NCBI RefSeq assembly: GCF_001612685.1
Contig: NZ_BDAY01000050.1
Coordinates: 34,521 to 98,520 of the forward strand
Reading direction: 5' to 3'
DNA: 64,000 bases
Origin: Nocardia altamirensis NBRC 108246
Lineage (GTDB): Bacteria; Actinomycetota; Actinomycetes; Mycobacteriales; Mycobacteriaceae
Position 1 is the first letter of the stretch. Each line of letters starts with the position of its first letter. This document shows positions 10,201-18,286 of the stretch, piece by piece. The notes under the pieces were generated by a model that ran no database searches, was not told the origin of the DNA, and saw nothing but the letters and a program-made list of their open reading frames with translations. The translations under genes were made by a program, and so were the position numbers.

Positions 10201-11337
10201 CCGGACTTCGAAGCGTTGGCGGCCTCCGGGCTCAGCTACGGCATCCATCTGGTCATCAGCGCGGCCAGTCAGTCCTCGTTCCGACCGGCGATGTTCAATC
10301 AGCTGCAATCGAGGATCGAACTGCGCCTCGGCTCCCCCACCGAGTCGGTCCTGGATCGCAGCGTGGCTCTTTCGGTGCCTGTCGGCCGTCCCGGTCGAGG
10401 AATCGGCCCCGAGGCCCTGCATTTGATGACCGCGCTGCCCCGGCTGGACTCTGTCCCGGATCCGGCGACTCTGCCCGCGGCGATGGCTGACGCGGTGGCC
10501 CGGGTGGTAGCCCACTATCCGGGCCGCTCGGCCGAGCCGGTGAAACTGCTGCCCGACGAGATCGACCGGGCGAGCATGCTGGCCCGATGGCAGGCGCCGG
10601 TGGCCTCGGCCGACATCCTCGACCGGTTGCGCTCGGTGCCGTTCGGGGTGCGTGAGTCCGATCTCGAGGCAGCGACGCTGAATTTCGTGGACTCCCCGCA
10701 CCTGCTGATCGTGGGTTCGCGCGGGTCGGGCCGCTCGACCGCCGTCGAGTCGGTGGTCACCGGAATCAAAAAGGTGCTGCCCACTCCGGCCCAGGCCCGT
10801 TTCCTGGCGGTGGACTACCGATACCGGCACATGGAACTGTTCGACGATCCCGACTGGATGCTGCTGCCGCCGTTCTATGGGCCCGGCGAGAACATCGATG
10901 CCACGATGGCCGACCTCACCCAGTCGATCCGCACGCTGCGCACCCCTCCGGTAGGGGTGACGGCGGCCCAGATCCGCGAGCGCTCGTGGTGGCAGGGCCC
11001 GGAGTACTTCGTGATCATCGACGACCTCGATCTGGTCGCCGGACGTGGCAACGACCCCAGCAATCCGTTACGGCACTGGGCCGGGTTCGGTGCCAACGGC
11101 CTGACCTACGGCCTGCATCTGATCGTGGTCCGCAATGTCGCCGACGCCGCGATCTCGATGCACGCCGATCCGGTGCTGCGCTCGCTCAACAGCGCCCGTT
11201 GCGATGTGCTGCTGTTCGACGGACCCCGCACCGAGATCCTGTTCGACAGCGTCAAACCCCAGATCCATGTCCCGGGCGAATGTGACCACCTGCGGCGCAT
11301 GCACAACCTCACCGATCTGGTGCGCATCGCGCGTTGA
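7243..11337 (+). CDS. eccC: fused EccC ATPase (EccCa+EccCb), motor of the ESX system
   Basis: This 1364-residue protein has two N-terminal membrane helices (about 40-58 and 65-83) and three FtsK/SpoIIIE-type ATPase domains. P-loops are GATGSGKSE (about 491), GGPQSGKST (about 852) and GSRGSGRST (about 1156). In the third the catalytic Lys is Arg, so that site may bind but not hydrolyse ATP. Walker B-like segments are LLIDFKGG, YILDFGGG and VIIDDLDLV. Many mycobacterial loci split this gene into eccCa and eccCb; here it is one chain. ESX substrates dock on the last domain through C-terminal signals. Confidence 0.95.
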   Translation: MATKRFSRPATSVPAPVQRIRQVVVEAPVELPKAVPTPKWRILMPVVVIVGMAGMMLFMFRSGGFNPMMVLFPLLMLGGLGPMLAGNVSGGKRTGELNEDRKEFLQGLGRSRGVLHDCARSQYDAAAHHNPAPAQLVRFVGTDRMWERTPGGKHAETWGEARIARGRTALDAAPAAPESAPVSGGHVDPLTAVMVAKFIRTHSTLAGMPIRASFTGQPALGFRAEEGVAAEQLRGLVRALLCQIAVFYGPDHVLIAAVVDAEHAAHWEWLKWLPHTQHPDARDGLGAARMVYRSTAALREGLAAELTARPQFSTASDVRADRRQIVIVCEGVDDEDRTISGIDGVTWLQMDAGSRSLAARRDMIYLLGPAGALAHLKEPLGTAPIHIGEADYVSPAAAEVIARRLSSYRLADTGTTLAALTTEDNHDWASLMGIIDPAALDVEALWATKPERDRLRIVYGHDRATDRPIALDIKDGSVIPGGMGPHGMCIGATGSGKSEWLRTLILSLATQNSPDVVTMLLIDFKGGATFLGLERLPHVTAIVTDMAEEADLLSRFADVLEGELERRQRLLRETGGFKDISDYERARARGMSAEPLPTLLCVIDEFTELLTQHPEFAKLFVRVGRLGRALGVHFLFASQTVEQGSMRGLEAHLSYRIALRLNYQQESKVVIGDPAANFIALDEPGHGFLRAGAGELQEFQTAYVSGEFEPPPARAPHATAAQRARIEGYAPAALFTADPLEAAPQEPGPEQSAGLDTPETESAEATEAEPARTLMQVVVDQLARHGRPARRLWLPELRIAPTLDQLLAAAPASMPVASLRFPVALLDRPRDQRQDVWSFVPTGAAGNIAIMGGPQSGKSTLLQTLVLSAAMTHTPEQVQFYILDFGGGRLAAGVAELPHVGSVARRGDTTLIRRTLATIKQILEHRERRFAMLGISDMAEVRTRIGTDADFAARIKQQDTEFGDIFFIVDGWDWAAGENNPLYEAKPDFEALAASGLSYGIHLVISAASQSSFRPAMFNQLQSRIELRLGSPTESVLDRSVALSVPVGRPGRGIGPEALHLMTALPRLDSVPDPATLPAAMADAVARVVAHYPGRSAEPVKLLPDEIDRASMLARWQAPVASADILDRLRSVPFGVRESDLEAATLNFVDSPHLLIVGSRGSGRSTAVESVVTGIKKVLPTPAQARFLAVDYRYRHMELFDDPDWMLLPPFYGPGENIDATMADLTQSIRTLRTPPVGVTAAQIRERSWWQGPEYFVIIDDLDLVAGRGNDPSNPLRHWAGFGANGLTYGLHLIVVRNVADAAISMHADPVLRSLNSARCDVLLFDGPRTEILFDSVKPQIHVPGECDHLRRMHNLTDLVRIAR

Positions 11338-11349
11338 CTCGCTTGGTGG

Positions 11350-11604
11350 TCAATCGGAGTCACCACCCCACCCGCTGACGAAAACATGATCGGCCCGCCC
11401 GCGTGCCCAGCGAGCCGCCCGGCCGAGCGCATGCCACCGGGTCAGCCCCCACGACATATGCACCGGTACTGATCCGGACAGTACCGTCGCCAGCCACGGA
11501 GACAACCACGCCTGACGGCCCTCGAGGACTGCCAGCTGCTCATATCGAGGTTGTTCGGGTGTATCGGGAAAGCCGAAGCGGACAGCCAGACCTCGATTGA
11601 GCAT
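11350..11604 (-). CDS. hypothetical small protein antisense in the eccC-PE gap
   Basis: This 84-residue frame has an ATG preceded by GAGGGAG and good third-position GC. It is rich in Trp and Arg with an amphipathic middle part and has no motif I recognise. It runs convergent to eccC, ending 12 bases from the eccC stop. It may be a real small gene or chance coding potential. Confidence 0.4.
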   Translation of the reverse strand: MLNRGLAVRFGFPDTPEQPRYEQLAVLEGRQAWLSPWLATVLSGSVPVHMSWGLTRWHALGRAARWARGRADHVFVSGWGGDSD

Positions 11605-11807
11605 GCGTGTCTCCCTCGAAACAGTTGAAAGCCGATCCGCGATGCCATTGAAGGGTTACACAGGGAGGGCCTTGCCTCCGGTGCCACACCCTGATCCACT
11701 ACAAGATTCCCGATGCGCTACCGGCCCGAAGGACGTCTCTCAGCAATTTGGCCATGTTTTCAAACGATCGCTTGCAGTCGTAGGATCATTTTCCTGGATA
11801 TCCGATG

Positions 11808-11830
11808 TAGTCTCACTGGTGGGATAAGAT
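11808..11830 (+). promoter_or_regulatory. ESX operator, copy 2, with -10 (before PE)
   Basis: TAGTCTCACTGGTGGGA (11808-11824) is followed directly by TAAGAT, a good -10 hexamer. It stands 51 bases before the PE start. The rest of the 11605-11880 gap shows no gene. The same core precedes whiB, eccD and the protease. Confidence 0.7.
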
Positions 11831-11880
11831 CGCGATACAAAACATGTGTTGCCGAATGACATCCCCGAAGGGGGAACCCC

Positions 11881-12177
11881 ATGTTTGTTCAGGTCGAGCC
11901 GGAGGCCCTCGATGGCGCCGCAGTGACTCTTGCCAGCATCACCGCCCAGCTGACCCGGGCGATCACCAGCACCGCGGTCGCGGTCTCGGCGGTGCCACCG
12001 GCCGGGGTCGATGACGCATCGCTGGCCGCATCTGGCATTCACAGCGCTCACGGTGCGGAATTCGTGGCCGTGGGTGCGGGTTCGCAGGCGGTCTTGGGTC
12101 GCGCCAGCGCCGAGATGGCGGTGATCGCGGGCGAGTATCGCGCCACCGATCTCGCCAATGCCGCGCTGCTGGCGTGA
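11881..12177 (+). CDS. PE family protein
   Basis: The ATG has AAGGGGG upstream and encodes 98 residues, the size of a bare PE domain. It is an Ala/Val-rich two-helix protein and ends with YRATD (86-90), the YxxxD/E type VII secretion signal. A PE protein normally pairs with the adjacent PPE and is recognised by EspG through the partner. Canonical Pro-Glu residues are present at positions 7-8 (EPE). Confidence 0.85.
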   Translation: MFVQVEPEALDGAAVTLASITAQLTRAITSTAVAVSAVPPAGVDDASLAASGIHSAHGAEFVAVGAGSQAVLGRASAEMAVIAGEYRATDLANAALLA

Positions 12178-12201
12178 AAGCCCGTACGGACGGCTGAACC
12201 C

Positions 12202-13554
12202 GTGGAGTGGGTCGCGCTACCTCCAGAGATCAACTCGGCACGATTGATTGCCGGGGCAGGTGTCATGCCGATGCAGGTCGCCGCGACCGCCTACACCACC
12301 CTGTCCGCGGAATTCGCCGCCGCGGCGAGCGCTTTGACCGGCTTGATGGCCGGCATGTCCGCGCAATGGGTCGGCCCGACATCGGCGGTTGCCATGGGTT
12401 GCTTCGGCACCTATCTGAGCTGGGTCAACGGCACCTGTACCCAGCTGGGCGGGGCCGCGGCCCGCGCGCAGGCCCAGGTCGCGGCCTACGAACTCGCCAT
12501 GGTGACGATGCCGCCACTGCCGGTGATCGAGGCGAATCAGGCCACCGGAATCACGCTGGCCGCCACCAACTTCATGGGCGTCAACACCGCTCCCCTGGCA
12601 GCCAACGAGGCCGCCTACGTCGCGATGTGGATCCAGGCGGCGGCGGTGATGAGCGCCTACGCGGCAGCCACCGCGGCGAATGCGATCTTCGACCCGTTCA
12701 TGCCGTCTCCACCGATCGTCGGCGAAGGTCCGCCGAACCCCCTGATCGCCACCACGTTGGCCAATGCGGCCTCGACACCGCTCAAGGATGCTCAGCTGGC
12801 CGCCACCGCGGCGCGGGCGACCCTGCAATCGGCGATCAACGAGATCGCGTTGCCGGTGAGCATTGCGATGGTCACCTCTGCGCGCACCGACGGGCACGCC
12901 CGCGACGAGCAGAGCGCTGGTGACCAGCAGGCCCAGGCACTGGCCCGTCACGGCGAGTTGCAGGCGCTGCTCTCGCAGGCCCAGCAGGTAGGCGGACAGG
13001 TCGGCAGCGCCGCGCAGCAGGCGACCGGGATGGCGACGAACACGGTCCAGTCCGCGGTCTCTCCGGCCACCCAGCTGACCGACTACCTGCGCCAGCGCCT
13101 CGAAGGCCAGCCCGGGGTCGGGGCACTGGACAATCCCGGGTTCGCCGGAGTCAGCCCCAGCTCCCCCACCGGCGTCGCGATGTCGAGCGGCACGGCCCTT
13201 CCGGCGGCGTCGCTGCAGTTCGCCCCGTCACTGGCCGGGATGTCCGGCGCCACGACCGGGTTCCGGCTGCCCCACGGCTGGCAGGGCGGAATGCCGCCCG
13301 CGATGGCGCCCGCGATGGGCTCGACGATCCAGGCCGGTGCCGCCGAAGCCGCTGCCGCAGCACGTGCTGGCGCACCGCCGATGTATCCCCCCGCCAGCAC
13401 GGCAGCCGCCGGTGAAGGCCAACCTGCGCGTCGGCGAGCGGTGGTCATGGGCGCACGGATCGTGTCGGTCCCGGTGGCCGAACAATCCCCGGACACCGAG
13501 ACCGCGCCGGGCCGCGTACGGCAACCAGTGGATGCGAACTCGGACAGCGGATGA
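12202..13554 (+). CDS. PPE family protein
   Basis: The GTG start gives 450 residues. LPPEINS near the N terminus is the PPE signature, and a WVGPTS turn (WxG-like) and the conserved helix with NTAPLAANEAAY and MWIQAAAVM follow. The region after residue 180 is low-complexity and Ala/Gly/Pro-rich. It should form a heterodimer with the PE 24 bases upstream, be chaperoned by EspG and be exported by this ESX system. A stem-loop follows its stop. Confidence 0.9.
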   Translation: MEWVALPPEINSARLIAGAGVMPMQVAATAYTTLSAEFAAAASALTGLMAGMSAQWVGPTSAVAMGCFGTYLSWVNGTCTQLGGAAARAQAQVAAYELAMVTMPPLPVIEANQATGITLAATNFMGVNTAPLAANEAAYVAMWIQAAAVMSAYAAATAANAIFDPFMPSPPIVGEGPPNPLIATTLANAASTPLKDAQLAATAARATLQSAINEIALPVSIAMVTSARTDGHARDEQSAGDQQAQALARHGELQALLSQAQQVGGQVGSAAQQATGMATNTVQSAVSPATQLTDYLRQRLEGQPGVGALDNPGFAGVSPSSPTGVAMSSGTALPAASLQFAPSLAGMSGATTGFRLPHGWQGGMPPAMAPAMGSTIQAGAAEAAAAARAGAPPMYPPASTAAAGEGQPARRRAVVMGARIVSVPVAEQSPDTETAPGRVRQPVDANSDSG

Positions 13555-13564
13555 CCGCAAAGCT

Positions 13565-13590
13565 TGTGCCCCTTGACCGTTCGGGGCACA
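13565..13590 (+). terminator. stem-loop between PPE and esxB
   Basis: TGTGCCCC and GGGGCACA form a perfect 8-bp stem with a 10-base loop. It lies 10 bases after the PPE stop and 67 before esxB. No U-tract follows. It may be an attenuator or processing site that uncouples esxBA levels from PE/PPE. Confidence 0.5.
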
Positions 13591-13657
13591 CCACCACCAC
13601 GGTGGCGGACGCAAGGACGGTCAGGAAACCCATTCACCACGGCACAAGGAGACAGAA

Positions 13658-13969
13658 ATGGTCAATCATTTAAGGGCCGAGACCGGTGCTCACGCCAGCG
13701 CGAGCACCGATTTCGCCACCGCGTACATGACCCTGAAGACAATGCTCAACAACGTCACAGCTACCAGCGAGGGCACATACGCCAGCCTTCAGGGACAAGC
13801 GCAGATGGCATTCCAGGGAGCACATGACCGCTGGAACTTCGCCGCCAATGCGGCCACGCGACTACTCGATGAGATCGCCTCGAATCTCGGCATTTCCGGC
13901 GCCGACTACGAAGCCACCGACACCGAACGCGCGCAGGTGTTCAACGCCTCCGGCGCCAACCTCGGCTGA
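13658..13969 (+). CDS. esxB: EsxB/CFP-10-like WXG100 protein
   Basis: This 103-residue helical hairpin protein has AAGGAG before its ATG. The WXG turn is changed to LQG (about 44-46). YEATD (84-88) near the C terminus is the YxxxD/E secretion signal, which in CFP-10-like proteins docks onto EccC. It pairs with the EsxA-like protein 32 bases downstream. Confidence 0.88.
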   Translation: MVNHLRAETGAHASASTDFATAYMTLKTMLNNVTATSEGTYASLQGQAQMAFQGAHDRWNFAANAATRLLDEIASNLGISGADYEATDTERAQVFNASGANLG

Positions 13970-14001
13970 TCCCAACCCTCTGTCTCGGAAGGACTTTCGA
14001 C

Positions 14002-14283
14002 ATGTACTACGAATTCACCGGAATCGAATCGGCAGCAACCAGCATCGCCGGAGCCAGCAAGGGCATGGTTGCGGCCTGGGACGGCGTCAAATCCAGTTCA
14101 GCCCGCCTGGCGGGTAACTGGCAAGGCACGGGATCGATGTCGTGGCAAGATTCCCAGGTCCAGCTCGACGCCATGCAGAACGAGGTCATGTCCGCGCTGG
14201 CTGATCTCGGGGTGCGCCTCGAGCAGACCGGGATCACCATGCAGGGCACCGACAGTGCTGTTCGGGCACGGTTCGGCCACTGA
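14002..14283 (+). CDS. esxA: EsxA/ESAT-6-like WXG100 protein
   Basis: This 93-residue protein has the WXG motif at Trp40-Gln-Gly42 between two predicted helices and GGAAGGA upstream of the ATG. It lacks an obvious YxxxD tail, as usual for the EsxA partner. It forms a heterodimer with EsxB and is exported by the ESX system. Confidence 0.9.
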   Translation: MYYEFTGIESAATSIAGASKGMVAAWDGVKSSSARLAGNWQGTGSMSWQDSQVQLDAMQNEVMSALADLGVRLEQTGITMQGTDSAVRARFGH

Positions 14284-14404
14284 TCCCACTCAGTTCCTGA
14301 CACCGAGCACCACTTGATCGCAGCGCCCGCGCCCTGTTCGGGACGGGTGTGGCGCTGGTATGCGCCCGGTGCTTTCGACTGCTCTGCCGACCTTTTGAGG
14401 ACAG

Positions 14405-15238
14405 GTGATTTCTGCCGTGCCGATCGCCGTGTGCGCCGAACTCAGCGTCGATGCGTTGCTGCTGGCGGGCCGGCAGGCGGGCGTGGCGTCGTTTCCTGAT
14501 GTGCTGGCGGTGATGCCGACGGTGTTCTACCCCGACGAGCAGGCCGCGATCGATGCCAAGGTGATCTCCTCGCTGACCGGCACCGACCTCCTCGACGCGA
14601 CTGGATCGTTCAATTCCTCTGTACTGCACTGGGTTTCGGTACTCGGACGACCGCAGGTCGAGGCAGCGGCACGGGTCCGCAACGGCGATCAGTGGCTGCG
14701 GATGTCGCTGGTCCGCGCCGGGCAGGCGCATGTGCTGGCCGCGCGGCTGGGCGAGATGGTCACCCTACAGCCGGTGTTCTGTGATGGAGCCGACCCGCAT
14801 GTGGTCAGCTCGGCTCTGTGGTCCGGGCTCGGAGGATGCCCTGCGCTGGCGTTCACTCCGGTGACCGCGTTGACCGCCGACCTGGCCGCCCTGCAACATC
14901 TCGAGCCCGCAGCGCTGATCGACCCGCTGCTCGGATTGGGGGCCGAGGCGGCCTCGGCGGCGGTGATCAGCACGCTCGGACGCGCCCGACAGCGTGCGGA
15001 GATCACGATGACCTCCCATTCGGCGACCGGTCGCCGGCCACTCGGCGCGGGCCTGGGCGTGTTCGACACCGAGCACGGGCGGGTGATCGCGCGGGCACGC
15101 CGCGGTGCGAGCGGGCAGATGTGGTCGGTGTTCGTGCCCGGTTCTCTCGCGGAGTTTCATCAGGGCGTCACCGATCTCGCGGCGTTGTTGCCCGAGGGTG
15201 ACTGGTTTGGAACGCGTCGCGTAAACACCGGCTCATAG
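14405..15238 (+). CDS. espG: ESX secretion chaperone EspG
   Basis: The product has 277 residues and the mixed alpha/beta pattern of EspG proteins: an N-terminal FPDVLAVMP region, a middle part with repeated strands and a C-terminal half with TSHSATGRRPLG and GVFDTEHGRVIARAR. EspG binds the PPE tip of PE/PPE pairs in the cytosol and keeps them export-competent. A second GTG at 14417 is an alternative start. The stop codon overlaps operator copy 3. Confidence 0.88.
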   Translation: MISAVPIAVCAELSVDALLLAGRQAGVASFPDVLAVMPTVFYPDEQAAIDAKVISSLTGTDLLDATGSFNSSVLHWVSVLGRPQVEAAARVRNGDQWLRMSLVRAGQAHVLAARLGEMVTLQPVFCDGADPHVVSSALWSGLGGCPALAFTPVTALTADLAALQHLEPAALIDPLLGLGAEAASAAVISTLGRARQRAEITMTSHSATGRRPLGAGLGVFDTEHGRVIARARRGASGQMWSVFVPGSLAEFHQGVTDLAALLPEGDWFGTRRVNTGS

Positions 15239-15269
15239 TCTCACTGGTGGGACATTCGGTGGTTAGGAT
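15236..15269 (+). promoter_or_regulatory. ESX operator, copy 3, with possible -10 (before eccD)
   Basis: TAGTCTCACTGGTGGGA overlaps the espG stop codon; its core is at 15239-15252. TAGGAT at 15264-15269 is a possible -10. This would give eccD-mycP-eccE its own promoter, 130 bases before the eccD start. Confidence 0.65.
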
Positions 15270-15398
15270 TGACTTCCGGCCGAACTGGCATCCGGACATG
15301 GTGCGCTGCGGTTGTCGAATTCCGGGTCACCCGGCGCGGCCGGCCCAGTAAAGCGCGCACTTCGCGCCGAGGCGCTGTCATCGGATCGGAAGGACATC

Positions 15399-16853
15399 GT
15401 GGCGACGACAAATCCGACAGACCCTGTCGCTCCGCCGCGGGTGCGGGTGCCGATTCGAGTGGGTGATCGCCAGATCGATGTCGATTTGGCCGAGCAGATC
15501 CCGCTTGAGATCGTGATGGAGGATCTGCTCGAGTTCTTGGCGCGATTCGCCCCGATCGATCGCAGCGCGGCGGTGATGACACTGGCTCGTATCGGTCAGG
15601 CGCCGATCCCGCGCGAGCACACCCTGGCTCAGGCCGGGGTGACCGACGGCGTCCTGCTCGAGCTGCAACCCGCACCCGATGGTGAGCGGTTCAGTCCCCT
15701 GGTCGAGGAGATCAGCGAAGCGGTCGCGCAGATCAACGAGCGCGGCTTCGCCGAGTTCGAGCCCTCGCACGCGAGCGCGTTGTCGCGGCTGGCGGTGGTC
15801 GCCGGGTCGGGAGTGTGCGCGGGGCTGCTGGCGCGCAGCTGGCTCAGCGCAGGCTCGTCGAACTGGTGGTGTGCGGCGGTGGCGCTGATCCTGGCCGTGG
15901 CAGCGGCGGCCGGTGCGGCTGCGGCCGCGCATTGGTGGCGTTCGGCAGCGACGGCCTATGCCTTGACGATCTCCGCGCTGATCCTGTCTGGCACGGCGGG
16001 GGCGGTGCTGGTGCCCTCGGCCCAGGGCGCTCCCGCGCATTTCGGTGCCGCGCAGGCGCTGGGTTCGGCAGTGGTGACCGGGATGGCCAGTGTGCTGCTG
16101 TTGCGTGCGCTCGAGGGTCTCGGGGTGATGCTGCACGCGACGGTGATCACCGTCGCGGTCGCGGTGGCGGTCGATGCGCTGCTGGTGGAATTGCTCGGCT
16201 GGCGGGTGTCCACGGTGGCCGCGGGCACGGTCATCGCGGCGATGATCGTGCTGGTCAACGCTCCCAAGGTGGGTGTGCTCGCGTCGCGGTTGCGCCCGCC
16301 GAATCTGCCTGCCCCTGGTGAGGACATCGACCCCGACGCCCTCGAGGAAGTCTTCGACCTCGATCACGATCTCGACGCGACCGGCCGTCTCGAGCGGCGA
16401 GCAGTGGCGGCGACCAAAGCGCTGACCGGGTTGCTGCTGGGGACCGCGGTAGTGCTGGCGTGCGCGACCGCCGCGACCGTGGTGCCCTACGCCTACCATC
16501 TGCCGATCCAGCTCGTCGTCGCGGGCCTTGTGGTCGCCTCGGTCACGCTGCGGGCCCGCAGCTACACCGACCGGGTGCAGGCCACGATCATGTATGTCAC
16601 GGCGTTCGTCACCGCTGCTGGCGTCGCGGCGCGCATCGTGGCCGGGTATGCCTCGTTGCCGGTGCAGCTGAGCGTGGTCGTGGTGATGGTGGCGTTGACG
16701 GTGGCCGCCGCGGCCGCGGCCCGGCTGCCCGCGGCACGCCCCTCACCGGTCACCCGCCGCAATATCGAGTTGCTCGAGCAGCTTCTGATCGTGGCGCTGA
16801 TCCCGCTGGCGGCCTGGTGCATGGGCGTGTATTCCTTCGTCCGGAACCTGTGA
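15399..16853 (+). CDS. eccD: type VII secretion membrane channel protein EccD
   Basis: The GTG start is preceded by GGAAGGA and gives 484 residues. Residues 10-100 form the ubiquitin-like cytosolic domain typical of EccD; then about eleven hydrophobic membrane helices follow, interrupted by a charged loop near residues 300-330. EccD is the multi-helix core of the ESX membrane pore. MycP starts in its stop codon (GTGA overlap). An upstream start at 15312 in the same frame lacks a ribosome site. Confidence 0.93.
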   Translation: MATTNPTDPVAPPRVRVPIRVGDRQIDVDLAEQIPLEIVMEDLLEFLARFAPIDRSAAVMTLARIGQAPIPREHTLAQAGVTDGVLLELQPAPDGERFSPLVEEISEAVAQINERGFAEFEPSHASALSRLAVVAGSGVCAGLLARSWLSAGSSNWWCAAVALILAVAAAAGAAAAAHWWRSAATAYALTISALILSGTAGAVLVPSAQGAPAHFGAAQALGSAVVTGMASVLLLRALEGLGVMLHATVITVAVAVAVDALLVELLGWRVSTVAAGTVIAAMIVLVNAPKVGVLASRLRPPNLPAPGEDIDPDALEEVFDLDHDLDATGRLERRAVAATKALTGLLLGTAVVLACATAATVVPYAYHLPIQLVVAGLVVASVTLRARSYTDRVQATIMYVTAFVTAAGVAARIVAGYASLPVQLSVVVVMVALTVAAAAAARLPAARPSPVTRRNIELLEQLLIVALIPLAAWCMGVYSFVRNL

Positions 16854-18286
16854 CGCCGATGACGGGGCTTCGGATGCTGATCGTTTCCGCGACAACGGTT
16901 CTCGCGGTATCGGCGCTGGGTGTGGTGATGCCATCTCCCGCCCGGGCCGTGCCGGGGCCACCGAGTGTGGACACCGCCCGGGTGCCGGCGGATACACCGC
17001 CGGGACCGGAGGGTAATGCCCGCCAGACCAAGGGTTGCGCCGGTGCGGGGGTGCTGGCCGACTCCGATCTGACCCAGCCCCCGCCCCCGGCACTGACCCT
17101 GCAACTGGCGGCCGCGCATCGACTCTCCACCGGCGCCGGGGTGTCGGTCGCGGTGATCGACACCGGGGTGCGCGCACAACCGCGGCTGGCCAATCTGGTC
17201 GGCGGCGGCGATTATGTCACCGCGGGCGGGGACGGTCTGAGCGATTGCGACGCGCACGGCACGCTGGTGGCGGGGATCATCGGTGCGGCGGCTTCACCGG
17301 CGGACGGATTCGTCGGGGTCGCCCCCGACGCCCAGATCATCTCCATCCGCCAGTCCTCGGATGCGTTTTCCGCCGACCTGCCCCCGGGCACCGATCCCAA
17401 CGATCCCAACGCCGGGCGCGCGGCGATCGAACTACGCGCGCTGGCACGAGCGGTGGTGCACGCCGCGAACATGAACGCGCGGGTGATCAACATTTCGATC
17501 GCCTCCTGCCTGAACGCGGCCAGCGGTATCGATCAGGGCGAACTGGGTGCTGCGCTGTGGTACGCCGCGAGCGTGCACGACGCGGTCATCGTGGCCGCGG
17601 CCGGAAACACCTCGAGCGGGGGCGGGAACCCGGGCGGCTCCTCGTGCAGCCAGAACCCGCCCGAGAGCCCGGCGACACCGGACGATCCGCGCGGCTGGAG
17701 CCAGATCAAGACCATCTCCACACCGGCGAACTTCGCTCAGCACGTGGTGTCGGTGGGGTTCACCTCCCCGACCGGCACCCCCAGCCCGTACTCGCTGCGT
17801 GGCCCCTGGCTGGGCCTGGCAGCACCGGGCACGGCGATCGTGAGCCTGAACCCCTTGGGCGGCGACGGTGTCGTCAACGGCGTGGCTGGACCCAACAACG
17901 GCAGCGTCCCGGTCGCGGGGTCGAGCTACGCTGCGGCCTACGTCTCCGGGGCCGCGGCCTTGGTGCGGGCACGGTTCCCGCAGTTGAACGCCCGCCAGGT
18001 CATCGACCGGCTCACCCGCACCGCCCACGCCCCGGCGCGCGGTCTCGACAACACCGTCGGGGCCGGGCTGCTGGATCCGCTGGCCGCGCTGAGCGCCGAT
18101 GTGCGCCTCGACGGTTCCGGAGTCGGACGTTTCGGCAGCAGCGCGCTGCCCCCGATCGCGGCGCCCCCGTCCCGTGATCGGTTGCCGCGGGTGATGGCGC
18201 TGGCCACAGCGGGTGGCGCGGTGATCCTGGGATGCGGGCTGCTGGGGTTGCCGGTGCTGCTACGGCGTCGAAAGCAGGCCCGATGA
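16850..18286 (+). CDS. mycP: mycosin, subtilisin-like ESX protease
   Basis: The GTG at 16850 overlaps the eccD stop; ATG 16859 is an alternative. The product of 478 residues has a signal peptide (first 34 residues), the catalytic triad Asp104 (VIDTGV), His136 (DAHGTLV) and Ser359 (GSSYAAAYVSG), an oxyanion Asn in AAGN, and a C-terminal membrane helix followed by a basic tail (LLRRRKQAR). Mycosins are anchored in the membrane, face outward and are needed for ESX complex stability. Confidence 0.95.
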   Translation: MTPMTGLRMLIVSATTVLAVSALGVVMPSPARAVPGPPSVDTARVPADTPPGPEGNARQTKGCAGAGVLADSDLTQPPPPALTLQLAAAHRLSTGAGVSVAVIDTGVRAQPRLANLVGGGDYVTAGGDGLSDCDAHGTLVAGIIGAAASPADGFVGVAPDAQIISIRQSSDAFSADLPPGTDPNDPNAGRAAIELRALARAVVHAANMNARVINISIASCLNAASGIDQGELGAALWYAASVHDAVIVAAAGNTSSGGGNPGGSSCSQNPPESPATPDDPRGWSQIKTISTPANFAQHVVSVGFTSPTGTPSPYSLRGPWLGLAAPGTAIVSLNPLGGDGVVNGVAGPNNGSVPVAGSSYAAAYVSGAAALVRARFPQLNARQVIDRLTRTAHAPARGLDNTVGAGLLDPLAALSADVRLDGSGVGRFGSSALPPIAAPPSRDRLPRVMALATAGGAVILGCGLLGLPVLLRRRKQAR

